In this document: positions 1 through 8,299 of the stretch, piece by piece
Layout: each line of letters opens with the position of its first letter
Position numbering within the stretch: the first letter of the stretch is position 1
Position numbers and translations under genes: made by a program
Origin: Arthrobacter sp. zg-Y769
GTDB lineage: Bacteria > Actinomycetota > Actinomycetes > Actinomycetales > Micrococcaceae
Direction: 5' to 3'
Assembly (NCBI RefSeq): GCF_020907405.1
Contig: NZ_JAJJOE010000008.1
Coordinates: 62,001-126,000 of the forward strand
DNA length: 64,000 nt
The notes under the pieces: generated by a model
What the model was told of the DNA's origin: nothing
Databases searched by the model: none
The model's input: the letters and a program-made list of their open reading frames with translations, nothing else

Positions 1-1
1 G

Positions 2-256
2 CGGCCGCTCGGCGCGGATCCGGAACGGTTTGGGCTGACCCTGGCGCTGATGCTGCGGAGCATTCCGTTCCTGCTTGGGTCCGCCCGCGATGTCCGGGAA
101 TCGGCCATGGCGCGCGGGCTGGAACGCAATCCACGGGCCCTCACCGTTCCCGTCGTCATCCGGGCGGTGGCCTATGCCCGCCAGACCGGCGACGCGCTTG
201 CGGCGCGCGGCATCGGCGAAAGGTCCGAAACAAAGGTTGCCAAAGGCAACCGATAA
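2..256 (+). CDS. EcfT-type transmembrane subunit of an ECF transporter, C-terminal fragment
   Basis: Frame 2 is open from the first base and ends at TAA 254-256, so only the last 84 codons are present. The fragment has two Ala-Arg-Gly triplets, in AMARGLE and AARGIGE, about 30 residues apart, after a hydrophobic stretch LTLALML. Paired Ala-Arg-(Gly/Ser) motifs on C-terminal coupling helices are the mark of EcfT (CbiQ/BioN) proteins, where they dock onto the two ATPases of an energy-coupling-factor vitamin or metal importer. The ATPase and S component would lie upstream, outside the window, so the substrate cannot be stated. Family assignment rests on a short piece. Confidence 0.72.
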   Translation, partial: RPLGADPERFGLTLALMLRSIPFLLGSARDVRESAMARGLERNPRALTVPVVIRAVAYARQTGDALAARGIGERSETKVAKGNR

Positions 257-265
257 CCTGATGAC

Positions 266-1168
266 ATGAGTTTCAATACCAACGCGCGTCTGGATTCCTC
301 CCGTGTCAGTGACCGGCGCGGCAAGGGCAAAGGCATCGCCGTAGGCGGCGGACTGGGCGGCGGCCTGCTGCTGATCCTGTCCCTGTTTTTCGGATCGGAC
401 GTGATTGACGGGCTGGGCCTGAGCGACGGATCCGGCGTACCTGCCGGCCAGGCACAGTCTGAGAGCATCGACACCTGTTTGAACGGCGAAGATGCCAACG
501 AGCGGTTGGACTGCCGCATCCTCGGCACTGCCGAAAGCCTCGACAGCTTCTGGGAGCCGTACCTGGCCGGCTACGGCCTGACCTACACGGAGCCCGGCGT
601 CGTCCTCTTCACCGACCGGACGAATACCGGCTGCGGCGCTGCCACCAGCGCCGTCGGACCGTTCTACTGCCCGGCGGACGAACAGACCTACTACGACACC
701 GCGTTCTTCTCCGACCTGGTCACCAACTACGGGTCCTCCGGCGGTCCGCTGGCGCAGGAATACGTGGTCGCGCATGAGTTCGGCCACCACATCCAGCAGA
801 TCACCGGCTCCAGTGCGGGCCGGAACGCGGACCCGCAGGGCGCAGACTCCGCCTCGGTACGCACCGAGCTGCAGGCAGATTGCTATGCGGGCCTGTGGGC
901 ACGGCATGCCGCGGACCAGCCCGCGCCCGGCTCGGACGTGCCGTTCCTGGCTCCGTTCACCGAGACCGACATCAGCGATGCCCTTTCGGCGGCATCCGCC
1001 ATCGGCGATGACCGGATCCAGGCTTCGGCCACCGGACAGGTCAACCCGGAGAGCTGGACCCACGGCTCCAGCGCCCAGCGCCAGGCCTGGTTCCTTGCCG
1101 GCTACAACGACGGCGGCAGCCTGGAAACATGCGATACCTTCAGCGCTGCGGATCTGTCCCACCCGTAA
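266..1168 (+). CDS. YpfJ-like putative neutral zinc metallopeptidase
   Basis: A 300-residue protein with an N-terminal cytoplasmic segment, one Gly-rich membrane anchor (about residues 27-43, GGGLGGGLLLILSLFF) and an extracytoplasmic domain. The zincin motif H170-E-F-G-H174-H is clear, with a downstream acidic ELQADC segment (E201) likely to give the third zinc ligand. This matches the YpfJ/KPN_00081 neutral zinc metallopeptidase family in length and layout; its substrate is unknown. Four cysteines in the outer domain could form disulfides. It follows the EcfT stop by 9 bp but is functionally unrelated. The start ATG is followed by the usual MxFxxxARLDxSRVxDRRG opening of the family. Confidence 0.88.
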   Translation: MSFNTNARLDSSRVSDRRGKGKGIAVGGGLGGGLLLILSLFFGSDVIDGLGLSDGSGVPAGQAQSESIDTCLNGEDANERLDCRILGTAESLDSFWEPYLAGYGLTYTEPGVVLFTDRTNTGCGAATSAVGPFYCPADEQTYYDTAFFSDLVTNYGSSGGPLAQEYVVAHEFGHHIQQITGSSAGRNADPQGADSASVRTELQADCYAGLWARHAADQPAPGSDVPFLAPFTETDISDALSAASAIGDDRIQASATGQVNPESWTHGSSAQRQAWFLAGYNDGGSLETCDTFSAADLSHP

Positions 1169-1305
1169 GGGCCGGCGGAACATCTGCCACCGGCGCCCAA
1201 GGCAACGCCCGTCCCGCCCTGGCGCCTGAGCCAGCTGTCCGCCCGAACAACTGCCCCACGGGTATGTCCTGCCGGACGACGTGCGTTCCACCATGCCAGT
1301 CCGGA

Positions 1306-3039
1306 TCAGAATGGTGCTGCTGCCTCCTGTCCATCTCCCGTCGCCGGGTCCGGCGGTCCAGCTTTCGGACGCCCCAGTTCCAGGAAGGGTTCGGTCCGGT
1401 AGACGCGGCCGGTGGGCGAGGTCCACTCGATGACCCCCGGTACGGGTTGGCAGGCTTTCCAATAGCCCAGGGTCTTGAACCGGTGGTGCCGCCGGCACAG
1501 ATGCTCCAGGTTTCCGTGATCCGTAGGCCCACCCTTTGCCCAGTCAACTGTGTGGTCAATGTCCGAAACCGCAGTACTGACCCTGCAACCGGGGAACCTA
1601 CAGGTTCCGTCCCGGGCACGCAGCCAGCGGCGGAGCCCGGCCGGAACTTTCCGCCGCCGCCCCACACCCAGGATTTCTCCGGTTCGCGGGTCCTGTGCCA
1701 ATCCGGTCCACCCGGCGGCGTTGCGGGCCAGCCTCCGGGCTGCTTCTGCGCTGATGGGTCCGTAGCCATGGAGCTCGGCTGGCTTGTCGTCGGCTCCGAA
1801 GAGGGTTTCTGCGTTGATCAGGACCATGATTTCCGCCTTCGGGATGATTCCCTCGTCCGGTCCTGAGTCATTGTGGGCGGACTTGGTCTCACCTCCTGCG
1901 CCAGGATCACGCTCCACCCCGTCCCTCGTGCGGCTGGCACCGTTGGCACCGCCGGCATCTCTGAGATGGGTTGAGCCGAGGCCGCCCATCAGTAGCTGCG
2001 CCAGGATGTCTGCACGCAGCTGATCCGTGGTCCGCGAATCCCCGGCCGTCTGTTCACCCCGCGCCGCGGTACTGAGGGTCGTGTAGATCTCCTGGGCTTC
2101 GGCCGCCCGTAGATGCGCAGACAGGCAGGACATGCCATCCTCTTCGCGATCCAGGGTGACCTTGCGCTGTTCGAAGGCGCTCAGGTGCCGTTTGGTGATG
2201 GTGTCGGGAAATTTCCTTTCGCGCAGCCGCCGGGCCTTACAGGAGAACTGCGCCCGGGTATGGCCGGGCGCGGCGGCCAGCAAATCTGCTTCAAACTCAG
2301 GAAGCTGGCCGGGAGGAACGCTTTGGCACTGGTCCAAGACCACCTGCGCGTGCTGGTAGGACAGCTGCCCTTCTTCCAGCCCGGCCAGGGTGGCGGCATG
2401 GGTACTGCAGAGCTTGCCCGCCTCGAACATCATGCGCTGAGCGGTGACCTGCGGAATGTTCAGGATGGCTGCACATTCTGACGCTGCCAGGCTGAACGCC
2501 ATCCCGGGCTCGAGCCGCCCCGAAGCGGCATGATAGCTGTCCCGGAAGATCTCCTGCATCCGGACCATTAGACGTGCTTCCTGCGCCTGCACCCAGGACA
2601 TCAAATGCGCCATCCGGGACAGGGCATCGCCGACCATGTGGTCATCGAAGGCTTCAAGGTTCTGAAGCGCCAACGTCCCGGTGAAGCCGTCCGGATACCC
2701 GCCGGCAGGACTCCCGGCATCGGAGGCACCGAGGTCAGCGGCGCTGGCGGCACTGGGGCCAGAGTCAGGATCGGGAACGGAGGAGGTGGAAGTGCCGGGA
2801 TTGTCGGCCTCGGCGGGACCGGCAGGGGCGGGGCCCTCGTCAGGGATGGCACGGTCAGCTGGCTCGGTGCCGGGCTCGCCATCAGCGGCCACGGAAGGCT
2901 CGGCGTCCAGTTCCGCCCGATACACCGCCAGGGTGCAGGCTGCACGGGGCGCATCCGCTTCACCCGCCATGCCTTCCGGCTGGGGGTCTTCACTGGCTGG
3001 TTCTTCGGTTGTCCGTCCGATGTTCCCGAGCTGATCCAT
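1306..3039 (-). CDS. DUF222 / HNH endonuclease domain protein (13E12-repeat family)
   Basis: A 577-residue protein. The first ~120 residues are acidic, Pro/Ala/Gly-rich and probably disordered. A DUF222 domain follows (about 120-370, with the typical aggregated helices around QEARLMVRMQEIF). The C-terminal HNH domain is at about 500-560: CRFPGC zinc knuckle, DIDH, GNLEHLC and the final RRHH. These proteins occur in many near-copies in Arthrobacter and mycobacterial genomes and are presumed DNA nucleases of unknown role. HNH residues look intact, so it may be active. It is convergent with the metallopeptidase gene. ATG at 3039 is the first in-frame start and no better one is evident. Confidence 0.85.
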   Translation of the reverse strand: MDQLGNIGRTTEEPASEDPQPEGMAGEADAPRAACTLAVYRAELDAEPSVAADGEPGTEPADRAIPDEGPAPAGPAEADNPGTSTSSVPDPDSGPSAASAADLGASDAGSPAGGYPDGFTGTLALQNLEAFDDHMVGDALSRMAHLMSWVQAQEARLMVRMQEIFRDSYHAASGRLEPGMAFSLAASECAAILNIPQVTAQRMMFEAGKLCSTHAATLAGLEEGQLSYQHAQVVLDQCQSVPPGQLPEFEADLLAAAPGHTRAQFSCKARRLRERKFPDTITKRHLSAFEQRKVTLDREEDGMSCLSAHLRAAEAQEIYTTLSTAARGEQTAGDSRTTDQLRADILAQLLMGGLGSTHLRDAGGANGASRTRDGVERDPGAGGETKSAHNDSGPDEGIIPKAEIMVLINAETLFGADDKPAELHGYGPISAEAARRLARNAAGWTGLAQDPRTGEILGVGRRRKVPAGLRRWLRARDGTCRFPGCRVSTAVSDIDHTVDWAKGGPTDHGNLEHLCRRHHRFKTLGYWKACQPVPGVIEWTSPTGRVYRTEPFLELGRPKAGPPDPATGDGQEAAAPF

Positions 3040-3232
3040 ACCCTCAGAATTTCACCCGGCACTGACATTTCCGGGCCGAAAACAGGCCCAAACCAGGCTG
3101 ATCCGGGGACCGGAAATACCCGTCTTTCGAAGGCAACTACCTACGTCAGACAAGCCAGTTCCGTTGGCCTGTTCACGACCATCCACCCGCGCGTCGGTCC
3201 CGCTAAACCCGGCCAATCCCCGGCACTTCAGC

Positions 3233-3802
3233 TCAGGCTTCCGGCATCCCCACAGCAGCCGCAGGGATAGCTGCGGCCAGCCAGACTCCCGAATCCGATT
3301 GGTAGAAAGATACCCCCTGGGCCACGGCCACCCGGGTATCCACCGTAAGGATCACGGGATCGGCGTCCTTGCGCTGTCCCACCTGACAAGCCTGCTGCAC
3401 GGAGTCCGACAGATGGACGTACTGCCGCCGCATGGGCAGAATTCCGGCTGCGCGGATCTGCGGCACAGCAGCAGGCGAGGTCCCATGGAACAACACCGCG
3501 GGCGGTGATCCGGGCTCCCCCACCGGCTCCACAGGTACGGAGTGGCCGTGCACGGCGCGGATCCGGCCGTCCCTTATCTGGTGCCGTTTCTTCTCCGCCG
3601 CTTCAAGCACCTCGTGAAGCACCGCCTCGTCAACGGACTCCCACTCCGGTCCCAGCCGGTGCAGCGCAGCCAGCACGTCAGAGACCGGCGCCCATCCTTC
3701 GAGATCCAACTCCAGCGAATACTCTCCCGGAGCATGACGCAGCGCATGGGATAACACCCGGCTGATCTCTGTCCGGCTCGGCCGCTTCGGCATCGATGTC
3801 AC
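3233..3802 (-). CDS. kptA: RNA 2'-phosphotransferase, Tpt1/KptA family
   Basis: KptA/Tpt1 moves an internal RNA 2'-phosphate to NAD+, giving ADP-ribose cyclic phosphate; in eukaryotes it completes tRNA splicing, while bacterial substrates are unclear. The 189-residue protein has the expected N-terminal winged helix (LSHALRHAPGEYSLELDLEG) and an ADP-ribosyltransferase-like C-terminal half with RAVHGHS, LFHGT, the RRQYVHLS segment and SDSGVWL, which carry the conserved Arg-His-Arg-Arg type active-site residues. Length is normal. GTG at 3802 and ATG at 3793 are both possible; the ATG has AAAAG 9 nt upstream. It starts 5 bp after the SUKH gene stop, so the two are probably co-transcribed. Confidence 0.87.
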   Translation of the reverse strand: MTSMPKRPSRTEISRVLSHALRHAPGEYSLELDLEGWAPVSDVLAALHRLGPEWESVDEAVLHEVLEAAEKKRHQIRDGRIRAVHGHSVPVEPVGEPGSPPAVLFHGTSPAAVPQIRAAGILPMRRQYVHLSDSVQQACQVGQRKDADPVILTVDTRVAVAQGVSFYQSDSGVWLAAAIPAAAVGMPEA

Positions 3803-3807
3803 TTTTC

Positions 3808-4167
3808 TCAGCTCCAGTCGAACTCAACGAAGTCACGCACGGCAGCCAAAAGCCACTCCTCCATCGAGGGGTATTCATCCTGAACGTGGCGTATCGGCTT
3901 TCCATCGGTCGACCACACGTCCCAGTCATCGATCACCACAACGCTGGTGCCCGTCCAGCACGCAACGTCGTCGTTGTCGGTCCTTCGGGCAAAGGGAACG
4001 ATCCCCCACCCCGGGAGAACCTCCTCGATGTGCTCCGCCCGCCTCACCTGCTTTTCCCCGCGGAGCAGGTGCCACGGATCCAGATCCACCACCCCGCACT
4101 CAATCATGTGGTCATAAAGGGCTGGCAGCGCATGCTCAAGCACCCTGGGCCCCCCGAAACTGGTCAT
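3808..4167 (-). CDS. SMI1/KNR4 (SUKH) family protein
   Basis: A small soluble protein (119 aa from ATG 4167). The core segment with VPFARRTDNDDVACW, a following hydrophobic strand and an aromatic-rich DDWDVW, ending in EEWLLAAVRDFVEF, resembles SMI1/KNR4 (SUKH) proteins. That superfamily includes many immunity proteins for polymorphic toxins but also housekeeping members. The frame extends upstream to TTG 4212, but this would start inside the SUF operon terminator, so ATG 4167 is preferred. It lies 5 bp upstream of kptA and no toxin gene is adjacent. An immunity role is therefore not supported here; co-expression with kptA is. Confidence 0.7.
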   Translation of the reverse strand: MTSFGGPRVLEHALPALYDHMIECGVVDLDPWHLLRGEKQVRRAEHIEEVLPGWGIVPFARRTDNDDVACWTGTSVVVIDDWDVWSTDGKPIRHVQDEYPSMEEWLLAAVRDFVEFDWS

Positions 4168-4210
4168 GAAAGTGTGTGCTGTTCCCCATGGCGCAAACGC
4201 TAGCACGCGC

Positions 4211-4246
4211 AAAAGGGCCGCCCCCCGTATCGGGAAGCGGCCCTTT
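4211..4246 (-). terminator. Rho-independent terminator of the suf operon
   Basis: Inverted repeat with arms AAAGGGCCGC and GCGGCCCTTT around a GC-rich loop; read on the minus strand the stem ends in TTTT. It lies 15 bp after the sufT stop and just before the SUKH-kptA pair, so it separates the two units. Confidence 0.85.
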
Positions 4247-4261
4247 CAGCGGCAGAACCTG

Positions 4262-4591
4262 CTAAATGTTGAAGCCGAGGGCCCGCATCTGGTCGCGGCC
4301 GTCGTCGGTGATCTTGTCAGGTCCCCACGGCGGCATCCAAACCCAGTTCAGGCGCCACTCGTCAACGACGCCGTCCAGGGCCTGGGCGGTCTGCTCCTCA
4401 AGCACATCGGTCAGCGGGCAGGCCGCCGTCGTCAGTGTCATGTCGATCAGCAGTGCGCCGTCCTCGGCGTACTTCAGGCCGTAGAGCAGGCCAAGGTCAA
4501 CGACATTCACCCCCAGTTCGGGGTCAATGACGTCCTTGAGGGCCTCTTCGACGTCCGCAAGGGACGTGGAGGCCAGATCGGAGTCGCTCAT
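4262..4591 (-). CDS. sufT: SufT-like metal-sulfur cluster assembly factor (DUF59/MIP18)
   Basis: A 109-residue single-domain MIP18/DUF59 protein with the diagnostic LKDVIDPELGVNVVDLGL segment and the TTAACPL motif carrying the conserved cysteine. Members help mature Fe-S proteins and sit at the end of actinobacterial SUF operons. Here it is the last gene, 23 bp after sufC, followed directly by a strong terminator. Length and motifs are normal. ATG 4591 is the start, with GAAGGAGCAAGT upstream as ribosome-binding site. Confidence 0.9.
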   Translation of the reverse strand: MSDSDLASTSLADVEEALKDVIDPELGVNVVDLGLLYGLKYAEDGALLIDMTLTTAACPLTDVLEEQTAQALDGVVDEWRLNWVWMPPWGPDKITDDGRDQMRALGFNI

Positions 4592-4614
4592 ACTTGCTCC
4601 TTCAGCTGTCTTTA

Positions 4615-5385
4615 CTACGCGCCGGCTGCGGCGTTGGCGCCGGTGAAGCGGTCGTAGCCTTCTTCTTCGAGGCGGTCAGCCAGTTCGGGGCCGCCCTGCT
4701 CGGCGATGTGGCCGTCAACGAAGACGTGTACATAGTCGGGCTTGATGTAACGAAGGATACGCGTGTAGTGCGTGATGAGCAGCGTGCCCATGCCGCCCTT
4801 GGAGTGCTCGCGGTTGACGCCTTCGGAAACAATCTTCAGGGCGTCGACGTCGAGGCCGGAGTCGGTCTCGTCGAGGATGGCGATCTTCGGGTGGAAGAGT
4901 TCCATCTGCAGGATCTCCACGCGCTTCTTCTCGCCGCCGGAGAAGCCCTCGTTGACGTTGCGCTGGGCAAAGTCGGCGTCGATGCGCAGGTCGGCCATGG
5001 CCGCCTTGACGTCCTTGGTCCAGTGGCGCAGCGAGGGTGCTTCACCGTCGAGCGCGGTCTTGGCGGTGCGCAGGAAGTTGGTCATGGTGACGCCCGGGAC
5101 CTCGACCGGGTACTGCATGGCCAGGAAGAGGCCGGCGCGGGCACGCTCGTCCACGCTCATGGCCAGGACGTCTTCGCCGTCCAGCGTGATGGAGCCGCTG
5201 TCCACGCTGTAGCGCGGGTGGCCGGCGATAGTGGAGGCCAGGGTGGACTTGCCGGAACCGTTGGGGCCCATGATGGCGTGCGTCTCACCGGTGTTGATGG
5301 TCAGGCTGACACCCTTCAGGATCGGCTTGCGGCCCTGTTCGGTCTCAATGCTGACGTGAAGATCCTTGATCTCAAGAGTAGACAT
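4615..5385 (-). CDS. sufC: Fe-S cluster assembly ATPase SufC
   Basis: Cytosolic ABC-type ATPase that powers the SufBCD scaffold. The 256-residue protein has Walker A GPNGSGKST, signature FSGGEKKR, Walker B IAILDETDSGLD and the H-loop LITHYTR, all intact. An open frame runs a further ~150 codons upstream, but that part is the antisense shadow of sufD. ATG 5385, with AAAGGAGAAAG just upstream, gives the family-standard N-terminus (MSTLEIKDLHV). It is separated from sufD by 104 bp containing two hairpins, unusual within this tightly packed operon. Confidence 0.96.
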   Translation of the reverse strand: MSTLEIKDLHVSIETEQGRKPILKGVSLTINTGETHAIMGPNGSGKSTLASTIAGHPRYSVDSGSITLDGEDVLAMSVDERARAGLFLAMQYPVEVPGVTMTNFLRTAKTALDGEAPSLRHWTKDVKAAMADLRIDADFAQRNVNEGFSGGEKKRVEILQMELFHPKIAILDETDSGLDVDALKIVSEGVNREHSKGGMGTLLITHYTRILRYIKPDYVHVFVDGHIAEQGGPELADRLEEEGYDRFTGANAAAGA

Positions 5386-5405
5386 GCGAGTTGGCTTTCT
5401 CCTTT

Positions 5406-5483
5406 GCACCCGCGGGTGCGTTACTAAGCTTTGGGGATGGAAGGCGAGAGGGTCCGGGTGCCGGATTACTCCGGCACCCGGAC
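5406..5483 (-). other. Two stem-loops in the sufD-sufC spacer
   Basis: A perfect 14-bp palindrome, GCACCCGCGGGTGC (5406-5419), and a larger hairpin with 14-bp perfect arms, GTCCGGGTGCCGGA and its complement, around a 4-nt loop (5452-5483). The large stem follows the sufD stop with no U tract, so it looks more like an mRNA-stabilising or processing element, or a weak attenuator, than a terminator. It could set SufC:SufD ratios. Confidence 0.55.
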
Positions 5484-5489
5484 TTCGTC

Positions 5490-6824
5490 TCAGTAGGCTC
5501 CGGAGGCTTCGAGCTCGCGCTCGACGGCGTCGGTGAGACGCTCTTCCAGGGCGGGTACCTTGATCTGCTGGATGATCTCGGTGAGGAAGCCCCGGACCAC
5601 CAGGCGGCGGGCGGTGTCCTCGGGGATACCGCGTGCCATCAGGTAGAACAGGTGCTCGTCGTCGAACCGGCCGGTGGCGCTGGCGTGGCCGGCACCCTCG
5701 ATCAGTCCGGTTTCGATCTCCAGGTTCGGTACGGAGTCGGCGCGGCCGCCGTCGGTCAGCAGCAGGTTGCGGTTGACTTCGTACGTGTCGGTGCCTTCTG
5801 CTTCCTTGCGGATCAGGACGTCGCCAACCCACACGGTGTGCGCGTCGCGGCCCTGCAGGGCTCCCTTGTACATCACGCGGGACTTGCAGTTCGCGACCGC
5901 GTGGTCGACGAACAGGCGCTGTTCCAGGTGCTGGCCGGCGTCGGCGTAGTACAGGCCGAACATCTCCACGTCGCCGCCGGTGGCGGTGAACTTGGAGGAC
6001 GGGGTGACGCGCACCAGGTCGCCGCCGAGGCTGACGACGACGTGCTTGAACTTCGCGTCGCGGCCGATTTTGGCGTACTGCGCGGAGGCGTGCACGGCGT
6101 CGTCGTCCCAGTCCTGGACGGAGACGACGGTCAGTTCCGCACCGTCGCCGACGACGATTTCCACGTTCTGGGACAGAACGGCCGAACCCTTGTGGTCCAG
6201 GACCACAACACCCTTGGAGAACTTCTCCGCGGTGATGACGATGTGCTGCGCGGCCGGATCCTTGCTGACACCGTTGATGGTCAGCGTGACGCTGCCGTCA
6301 ACTACGGTCTCGGCGGGAATGGTTACGGCAGTTGCCTCGCGGAAGTCTTCCCACGCGGCTGCGGCAACCCGGTCTTCGGGGATGCCGGCGGAGCCGATGC
6401 GGGCGTCGGTGCGGGCAATGCTCTCCACACGCACGCCGTCGGGCGCGACGACGGCCAGCTCGGGAGCCGTTCCGTCGAGGTCCGCGGTGTGCAGGCCGCG
6501 CAGGCGCTTGAGCGGGGTGAACCGCCAGTCTTCTTCACGTCCGGTCATTTTGCCGAAGTCAGCCCGGTGGAAGGAGGTGGTGCGGCCGGCGCGTGAGCTG
6601 TCCGGGATGCCCTCTCCGCCACCGTGGCTGTGGGACTTGCTGCTGTCGCCGCCCAGCGGTGAGGATTCCTCGTTCAGCGGGGAGAGGTTTTCGCCCTCCT
6701 CGGTGAAGCCGTCAATGCGCACACGGTTGGTTTCCTTGGGGGAACCTACCTTCGCCTTGACCTCCTCCACTACATTGCTGACCTTTTCGGTCACGGTTTC
6801 GACGACGTCGTTAAGCTTCGACAT
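5490..6824 (-). CDS. sufD: Fe-S cluster assembly protein SufD, with N-terminal extension
   Basis: Scaffold partner of SufB and SufC in de novo Fe-S cluster formation. From about residue 70 onward the 444-residue protein is canonical: GREEDWRFTPLKRL near the start, a long beta-helix, and the C-terminal ARGIPEDTARRLVVRGFL shared with SufB. Ahead of this lies an unusual extension: a heptad-like amphipathic helix (about residues 4-26, Val/Glu/Lys-rich), an acidic linker, then Ser/His/Gly (SKSHSHGGG). ATG 6824 overlaps the sufB stop by one base (TAATG), which favours translation of the extension. A later start would lose the conserved GIPDSSRAGR segment. Confidence 0.94.
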   Translation of the reverse strand: MSKLNDVVETVTEKVSNVVEEVKAKVGSPKETNRVRIDGFTEEGENLSPLNEESSPLGGDSSKSHSHGGGEGIPDSSRAGRTTSFHRADFGKMTGREEDWRFTPLKRLRGLHTADLDGTAPELAVVAPDGVRVESIARTDARIGSAGIPEDRVAAAAWEDFREATAVTIPAETVVDGSVTLTINGVSKDPAAQHIVITAEKFSKGVVVLDHKGSAVLSQNVEIVVGDGAELTVVSVQDWDDDAVHASAQYAKIGRDAKFKHVVVSLGGDLVRVTPSSKFTATGGDVEMFGLYYADAGQHLEQRLFVDHAVANCKSRVMYKGALQGRDAHTVWVGDVLIRKEAEGTDTYEVNRNLLLTDGGRADSVPNLEIETGLIEGAGHASATGRFDDEHLFYLMARGIPEDTARRLVVRGFLTEIIQQIKVPALEERLTDAVERELEASGAY

Positions 6825-8299
6825 TAACCGACGGCTCCTTCCATCTGGAGTTCGATGAGGCGGTTGAGTTCAAGGGCGTATTCCATCGGCAGTTCACGGG
6901 CGATCGGCTCGATGAAGCCGCGCACGATCATTGCCATTGCCTCGTCCTCGGGAAGGCCGCGGGACATGAGGTAGAACAGCTGCTCCTCGCTGACGCGGGA
7001 GACAGTGGCTTCGTGGCCCATGGTGACGTCATCTTCGCGGATGTCCACGTACGGGTACGTGTCCGAGCGGGAGATGGTGTCCACCAGCAGGGCGTCACAG
7101 CGCACGGTGTTGGCCGAGTGCGTGGCGCCTTCGCGGACCTGGACCAGGCCGCGGTACGCGGCACGGCCGCCGCCGCGGGCCACGGACTTGGAAATGATGG
7201 AGCTCTTGGTGTTCGGCGCAATATGGACCATCTTGGATCCGGTGTCCTGGTGCTGGCCCTCGCCGGCGAAGGCGATGGACAGGGTCTCACCCTTGGCGTG
7301 CTCGCCGACCAGGTAGACAGCCGGGTACTTCATGGTGACCTTGGAGCCGATGTTGCCGTCGATCCATTCCATGGTGGCCCCCTCGTGTGCAATGGCGCGC
7401 TTGGTCACCAGGTTGTACACGTTGTTGGACCAGTTCTGGATGGTCGTGTAGCGGACGCGGGCGCCCTTCTTCACGATGATTTCGACGACGGCGGAGTGCA
7501 GCGAATCCGACGTGTAGATCGGCGCGGTGCAGCCCTCGATGTAGTGGACGTAGGAATCCTCGTCCGCAATGATCAGGGTGCGCTCGAACTGGCCCATGTT
7601 CTCCGTGTTGATACGGAAGTAGGCCTGCAGCGGGATCTCGACGTGGACGCCCTTGGGGACGTACACGAAGGAACCGCCGGACCACACGGCAGTGTTCAGC
7701 GAGCCGAACTTGTTGTCACCGACGGGGATGACGGTGCCGAAGTACTCCTGGAACATTTCCGGGTGTTCCTTCAGCGCGGTGTCCGTGTCCAGGAAGATAA
7801 CGCCCTGGCGTTCCAGGTCCTCGCGGAGCTGGTGGTAGACAACCTCGGACTCGTACTGCGCCGCGACGCCGGAAACCAGGCGGCCGCGCTCAGCTTCGGG
7901 GATGCCGAGCTTCTCGTACGTGTTGCGGATGTCCTCGGGAAGGTCTTCCCAGGTGTTCGCCTGCTTCTCCGTGGAGCGCACGAAGTACTTGATGTTGTCG
8001 AAGTCGATGCCGGAGAGGTCTGCGCCCCAGGTCGGCATGGGCTTGCGCTCGAAGTACTTCAGGCCCTTCAGGCGCATATCCAGCATCCACTGCGGCTCGT
8101 TCTTCTTAGCCGAAATGTCGCGGACAACTTCCTCACTCAGGCCGCGGCGGGCAGTTGCACCGGCGACGTCCGAGTCGGCCCATCCGTACTCGTACGTACC
8201 GATGCCCTCGAGCTCAGGGTTCTTTTCCAGGATGTCTGAAATAACAGACTCCGGCACCAATGAAGGTGCCGTTGGCTTCTGGGTTACTTGATCCGTCAT
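6824..8299 (-). CDS. sufB: Fe-S cluster assembly protein SufB
   Basis: Core scaffold subunit of the SUF machine. About 491 residues, the normal intein-free length. Visible motifs include YEYGWADSD, a cysteine-containing segment [24 protein letters not shown] and the C-terminal [19 protein letters not shown] 8302 and ATG 8299 are adjacent start options; ATG 8299 forms a TGATG overlap with the sufR stop and has AAAGG five nt upstream, so it is preferred. Overlaps with both neighbours imply translational coupling. Some mycobacterial SufB proteins carry an intein; this one does not. Confidence 0.96.
   Translation of the reverse strand: MTDQVTQKPTAPSLVPESVISDILEKNPELEGIGTYEYGWADSDVAGATARRGLSEEVVRDISAKKNEPQWMLDMRLKGLKYFERKPMPTWGADLSGIDFDNIKYFVRSTEKQANTWEDLPEDIRNTYEKLGIPEAERGRLVSGVAAQYESEVVYHQLREDLERQGVIFLDTDTALKEHPEMFQEYFGTVIPVGDNKFGSLNTAVWSGGSFVYVPKGVHVEIPLQAYFRINTENMGQFERTLIIADEDSYVHYIEGCTAPIYTSDSLHSAVVEIIVKKGARVRYTTIQNWSNNVYNLVTKRAIAHEGATMEWIDGNIGSKVTMKYPAVYLVGEHAKGETLSIAFAGEGQHQDTGSKMVHIAPNTKSSIISKSVARGGGRAAYRGLVQVREGATHSANTVRCDALLVDTISRSDTYPYVDIREDDVTMGHEATVSRVSEEQLFYLMSRGLPEDEAMAMIVRGFIEPIARELPMEYALELNRLIELQMEGAVG

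Noticed and set aside
1306-3039. Homing endonuclease or mobile element from the HNH domain
   Set aside because: DUF222/HNH proteins are stable, multi-copy residents in actinobacteria; no intron, intein, terminal repeat or target duplication is visible here.
3808-4167. Immunity gene of a polymorphic toxin system
   Set aside because: There is no toxin, WXG100 or secretion gene nearby, and the neighbour is kptA, so the SUKH fold alone is not enough.
5386-5832. Upstream extension of the sufC frame
   Set aside because: The added region is Arg/Pro-rich shadow of sufD; the true SufC start has a good ribosome-binding site at 5385.
6824-8299. Intein in SufB
   Set aside because: Known in some mycobacterial SufB genes, but this protein has the normal continuous length and no splicing-domain insert.
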